From Maricaulis alexandrii (lineage in GTDB: Bacteria > Pseudomonadota > Alphaproteobacteria > Caulobacterales > Maricaulaceae): a stretch of 64,000 bases of DNA. Below, piece after piece: positions 61,444 to 64,000 of the stretch. Position numbers and translations under genes: made by a program. Where the stretch lies: assembly GCF_005871165.1 (NCBI RefSeq), contig NZ_SWKP01000009.1:62001-126000 (forward strand), given 5' to 3'. Below the pieces are notes generated by a model. The model ran no database searches. It saw only the letters and a list, made by a program, of their open reading frames with translations, and was not told the DNA's origin. Numbering within the stretch: position 1 is the first letter of the stretch; every line of letters starts with the position of its first letter.

Positions 61444-61486
61444 GAAGTAGTCGAAGCCGACTTCTGCGGCCGTGGACGTTTTGTCC
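61444..61486 (-). promoter_or_regulatory. Two leader hairpins of flagellin 3 mRNA
   Basis: GGACAAAACGTCC (61474-61486) lies at the predicted 5' end, and AGTCGGCTTCGACT inside GAAGT...ACTTC (61444-61464) is downstream. The first has a five-base loop CAAAA-rich like that of flagellin 2. Confidence 0.55.
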
Positions 61487-61498
61487 GCGTACGGCATC

Positions 61499-61513
61499 GC
61501 AAGCCGCATGCCG
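61499..61513 (-). promoter_or_regulatory. Sigma-54 promoter of flagellin 3
   Basis: On the minus strand CGGCATGCGGCTTGC has GG and GC at the correct -24/-12 spacing, with two mismatches in the -24 box. The start point would be near 61487. Confidence 0.75.
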
Positions 61514-61559
61514 CTCTGGCGCTCTTTTTCACCGAACAAATTCAAGGTATTAGGATATG

Positions 61560-61587
61560 AAAAAGGCGCCTCCCGGGGGAAGCGCCT
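61560..61587 (-). terminator. Terminator after flaF
   Basis: AGGCGC / GCGCCT arms with an inner TCCC/GGGA pairing and five T on the minus strand separate flbT-flaF from flagellin 3. Confidence 0.75.
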
Positions 61588-61628
61588 GATCCTGCCTGTC
61601 CGTTTTTGCCGAGGCGGCAATTCCTGCC

Positions 61629-62012
61629 CTAGACGGCCGCCTGCCCGCCGGCACCGGCACTCGCCTGGGGCATCAGCCCCTGCATCACCGTACGATTGAT
61701 ATCCACCAGATCGTCGATCGCCTGCGGATCGCGCATGGCGACGCTGCCATGCTTGGAGACGAAGATGGACAGGGAGATGATCGCTGCGCGGAGCGCTTCC
61801 GGCAACTTGTTGTCATTGCTGGCACAATCGATTGCCAGATTGCTCCAGATCCGCCGGTTCCAGTCGATCGCATCGGCCCGGCCGCGCACATCCGAGGTCG
61901 GCAGGGTCTTCGACGCCATCAAGGCCCGCGTCACCTGTGCAAACAGGCGGTATTCCGTTGCCCGGGGGTCTTCGCTGCGTTGGGACGCAGCCTGATAGGC
62001 TTGAAGCGACAT
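61629..62012 (-). CDS. flaF: Flagellin synthesis regulator FlaF
   Basis: A 127-residue FlaF: SLQAYQAASQRSEDPRATEY, then RRIWSNLAIDCASNDNKLPE and AIISLSIFVSKHGSVAM. In Caulobacter FlaF is needed for flagellin translation and secretion and opposes FlbT. Its ATG overlaps the flbT stop as TAATG, so the two are coupled. Confidence 0.95.
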   Translation of the reverse strand: MSLQAYQAASQRSEDPRATEYRLFAQVTRALMASKTLPTSDVRGRADAIDWNRRIWSNLAIDCASNDNKLPEALRAAIISLSIFVSKHGSVAMRDPQAIDDLVDINRTVMQGLMPQASAGAGGQAAV

Positions 62013-62398
62013 TAGCCCAGTCTCTCCGCTTCATAGGTCATGAGTTTGCGACAGCCCATCAGGGCCTTGTAGTGCTCGCCCGCCATGACATCGCGGCTGA
62101 TCGCCACGCAGACAGTGAGCACTTCGGGATTGGTGACAACGCCCATGAACTCATTCATGCGAAGCACGAATTCGTCGTAGAGCTTGTCGTCCGCCTTGTC
62201 CGACAGATACATCATCATGATCGGGAAATAGATCCGGCGCACCGGCGTCGTGACATCCTCTTCGTGGAGAATATCCTTCTCGCGCAGCACGGCCGCCTTG
62301 TTCTTCAGGACAAGGTTCGCGCGGCGCTCGCCGTTTTCGATCACGGCACCATTGAGAACGAACCGCTCGCCGGGTTTGAGCGAGATTTTAAGCGGCAT
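62012..62398 (-). CDS. flbT: Flagellar biosynthesis repressor FlbT
   Basis: A 128-residue FlbT: PLKISLKPGERFVLNGAVIE, then VLREKDILHEEDVTTPVRRI and MGCRKLMTYEAERLG. It binds flagellin mRNA leaders and promotes their decay until the hook is complete. ATG 62398 fits the family start; an ATG two codons upstream is also possible. It is divergent from flbA. Confidence 0.95.
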   Translation of the reverse strand: MPLKISLKPGERFVLNGAVIENGERRANLVLKNKAAVLREKDILHEEDVTTPVRRIYFPIMMMYLSDKADDKLYDEFVLRMNEFMGVVTNPEVLTVCVAISRDVMAGEHYKALMGCRKLMTYEAERLG

Positions 62399-62569
62399 AT
62401 GCAAGCTCCGTTGCGCACAATGCGGCGGTCACGACTTGAGTCTGGCGCAGGTTGGCAATGCTGAATGAAGAAATCGTTTCCACCTGAAAAGCCCGCGCCA
62501 AGTTTTACGTTAGCGAGTTCTTAAAGCGAATCCCATGCGTGTGGGGTCGCAATCGATACAGGTTTGATC

Positions 62570-64000
62570 ATGACGCAAAACGCCCCGGCACTGGATCTGG
62601 ACGCGGAACTCTCCGCGGAAGCCGAAACCGTGCGGAACGAAGCCCGTGATGCCGTACCGCTCGGTCGCTCGGCCCTGAAGCTGGATGACCAGGTCAACCG
62701 CCTGTCCTCCGCCAAGCGCAAGCAATACACAAAGGTCGTGGCGCAAGCCAAACGCGCCCTCAAACTCTCCGCGGAAAACCAGCACTCCGAGGCCGCCCGC
62801 ATCGCCTGGAAAGCGGTCAATCTCGCGCCCGACCTCGCCCTGACCAATCACGTCATGGGCCTGATGCTGTACCGGCTGGGCCGCCTTTCCCGGGCGCTGG
62901 ACTTCTTCCAGAAAGCCTGGGAGCTCGACCCGCAGGACGCGGAAATCTACCAGAAGCTGGGCCTGGTCGCCTGGAAGCTGGACATGCTCGACGTGGCGGA
63001 GAAATTCTACCGGATCGAATGCCAGCTGGCGCCCAACTCCATCCATGCGACGATCAATCTGGCCGGTGTGCTGCGCGACCAGTCCAAATTCGAGGAAGCC
63101 ATCGAAATCCTCCGCACGGCGATTTACGGCCACCAGGAGAATTACGAGCTCTGGAACTCGATGGGCACCGTCATCAATGACAGCGGCAAGCCGGAAGAGG
63201 CCTCGACCTTCTATCTGGAAGCCCTGCGCCTGAAGCCAGACTATGGCCGCGCCCACAACAATATGGCCAATGTCTACGAATTGCTTGGCGAGCCGGAAAA
63301 GGCCCTGCCCCACTATGAGGAAGCCCTCAAGGACCCGGCGGACGAAACCGAGGAAGCCACGATGCGCCATGGCCGGTCCATGGTGCTGCTGGCCGCCGGG
63401 AAGATCGCGGAGGGCTGGGAGGCCAATGCCGCGCGTCTGGATCCGAACCGGGCCCAGGCCACGCTCTTCTCCCTGCCCATTCCCATGTGGGATGGGGCCG
63501 ATGCCAGCGAGATCCGCGGCAAGTCCCTGCTCCTGATCGGCGAACAGGGTCTGGGCGATGAAGTCCTTTTCATGAGCATTGTGAAGGATCTGATCGACGC
63601 GATCGGACCGGATGGCAAGCTGCGCATTGCGTGCGAATACCGACTCATTCCGCTGGTCGAGCGCTCCTTCCCGCAGGTCGAGGTGACCAATCACCTGTCC
63701 GCCACGGTCGAAGGCCGCGAGATCCGGACCGTCAAGGGCGCCGAAGCTTGCGACCTCTGGACACCGATGGCCAGCCCGCTGCGCGCCTTCCGCTCCAGCC
63801 TGGACGATTTCCCGGGCCGCGAGGGTTTCCTGACGCCGGATGCCGGCCAATTGGCCGCCTTTCGCGAGCAAATCGCCGGTTTCGGCTCGGGTCTCAAGGT
63901 CGGCATTCTCTGGAAGTCCCTTAGAATGGATGCCCGCCGCTCCAAATTCTTCTCGGCTTTTGATACCTGGGAAAGCGTCCTGAAGACGCCCGGCGTCGAC
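62570..64000 (+). CDS. flbA: FlbA-like TPR protein for flagellin modification, 3' end outside window
   Basis: The first 477 codons are visible. Residues about 50-290 are TPR repeats (LTNHVMGLMLYRLGRLSRAL, AHNNMANVYELLGEPEKALP). From about 310 a glycosyltransferase-like Rossmann region begins (LLLIGEQGLGDEVLFMSIVK and LKVGILWKS). This layout matches TPR-linked O-linked glycosyltransferase-like proteins of Caulobacter flagellin clusters (flbA). The start is ATG 62570. It is divergent from flbT-flaF across a 171-base region. Confidence 0.88.
   Translation, partial: MTQNAPALDLDAELSAEAETVRNEARDAVPLGRSALKLDDQVNRLSSAKRKQYTKVVAQAKRALKLSAENQHSEAARIAWKAVNLAPDLALTNHVMGLMLYRLGRLSRALDFFQKAWELDPQDAEIYQKLGLVAWKLDMLDVAEKFYRIECQLAPNSIHATINLAGVLRDQSKFEEAIEILRTAIYGHQENYELWNSMGTVINDSGKPEEASTFYLEALRLKPDYGRAHNNMANVYELLGEPEKALPHYEEALKDPADETEEATMRHGRSMVLLAAGKIAEGWEANAARLDPNRAQATLFSLPIPMWDGADASEIRGKSLLLIGEQGLGDEVLFMSIVKDLIDAIGPDGKLRIACEYRLIPLVERSFPQVEVTNHLSATVEGREIRTVKGAEACDLWTPMASPLRAFRSSLDDFPGREGFLTPDAGQLAAFREQIAGFGSGLKVGILWKSLRMDARRSKFFSAFDTWESVLKTPGVD

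Noticed and set aside
62510-63871. A 453-codon open frame on the minus strand at the right end
   Set aside because: The plus strand encodes a TPR protein with clear repeats running off the window, which explains the antisense frame.
1-64000. Search for tRNA, rRNA and CRISPR arrays
   Set aside because: No cloverleaf-like sequence with a GGTTCGA arm in an intergenic gap and no regularly spaced repeat-spacer pattern were seen.

Overview
The window looks like a chromosomal segment of a high-GC dimorphic or stalked alphaproteobacterium of the Caulobacterales/Maricaulales type (Hyphomonas/Maricaulis-like). The evidence is a Caulobacter-style flagellin locus (flaEY, flmA, flmB, three flagellins, flaG, flaF, flbT, flbA), a divergent fliX / flgI-flgJ pair, perfect or near-perfect sigma-54 promoters at the flagellin genes, FeuPQ-like two-component genes, DUF4169 and DksA variants typical of the class, and a gene transfer agent (GTA) type prophage remnant. 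No tRNA, rRNA or CRISPR array was seen.

Region by region. Positions 1-8400 hold envelope and housekeeping genes on the minus strand: a Do-family protease (cut by the window edge), an alpha/beta hydrolase-OsmC fusion, ccmE, a DUF938 methyltransferase, a sensor kinase/response regulator pair with a PepSY protein, and a J-domain protein. Positions 8448-16115 are a decayed GTA cluster. The portal, terminase and baseplate-hub genes are present only in pieces, g4-g12 are missing, and a 1.7-kb inversion splits both g3.5 and g15. Re-inverting about 11337-13070 restores both reading frames. Positions 16192-32730 are ordinary chromosome: fumC, a Tag-like glycosylase, a ClC channel with a divergent ArsR/SRPBCC pair, a bacteriohemerythrin, uvrD, prmA and others. 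Two single-domain GIY-YIG genes in this stretch sit inside or next to dispersed palindromic repeats.

Positions 33183-43184 are a roughly 10-kb mobile element with terminal inverted repeats and a 9-10 bp target duplication, inserted in a serine hydrolase gene whose two halves lie at 43185-43843 and 32801-33182. Its right end carries an IS1595-type transposase, a DUF6471 gene, paired palindromes between them, a GIY-YIG gene overlapping the transposase, and a frameshifted small gene. The rest is a mosaic: an IS3 remnant, a heavy-metal RND efflux operon that has lost its pump, restriction-like fragments (DUF262/HNH), an orphan HigA-like antitoxin and several unknown genes.

Positions 43926-48760 return to chromosome: a LytTR membrane regulator, a 53-codon gene, an M24 aminopeptidase, a lipoprotein and dksA. 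From 48955 to the right edge the window is flagellar. fliX and flgI-flgJ-flgN-like provide basal-body assembly, FlmA/FlmB start the synthesis of a nonulosonic-acid type sugar for flagellin glycosylation, three flagellins are separate sigma-54 transcription units each with a hairpin-containing leader, and FlaF/FlbT/FlbA provide post-transcriptional control and glycosylation-linked assembly.
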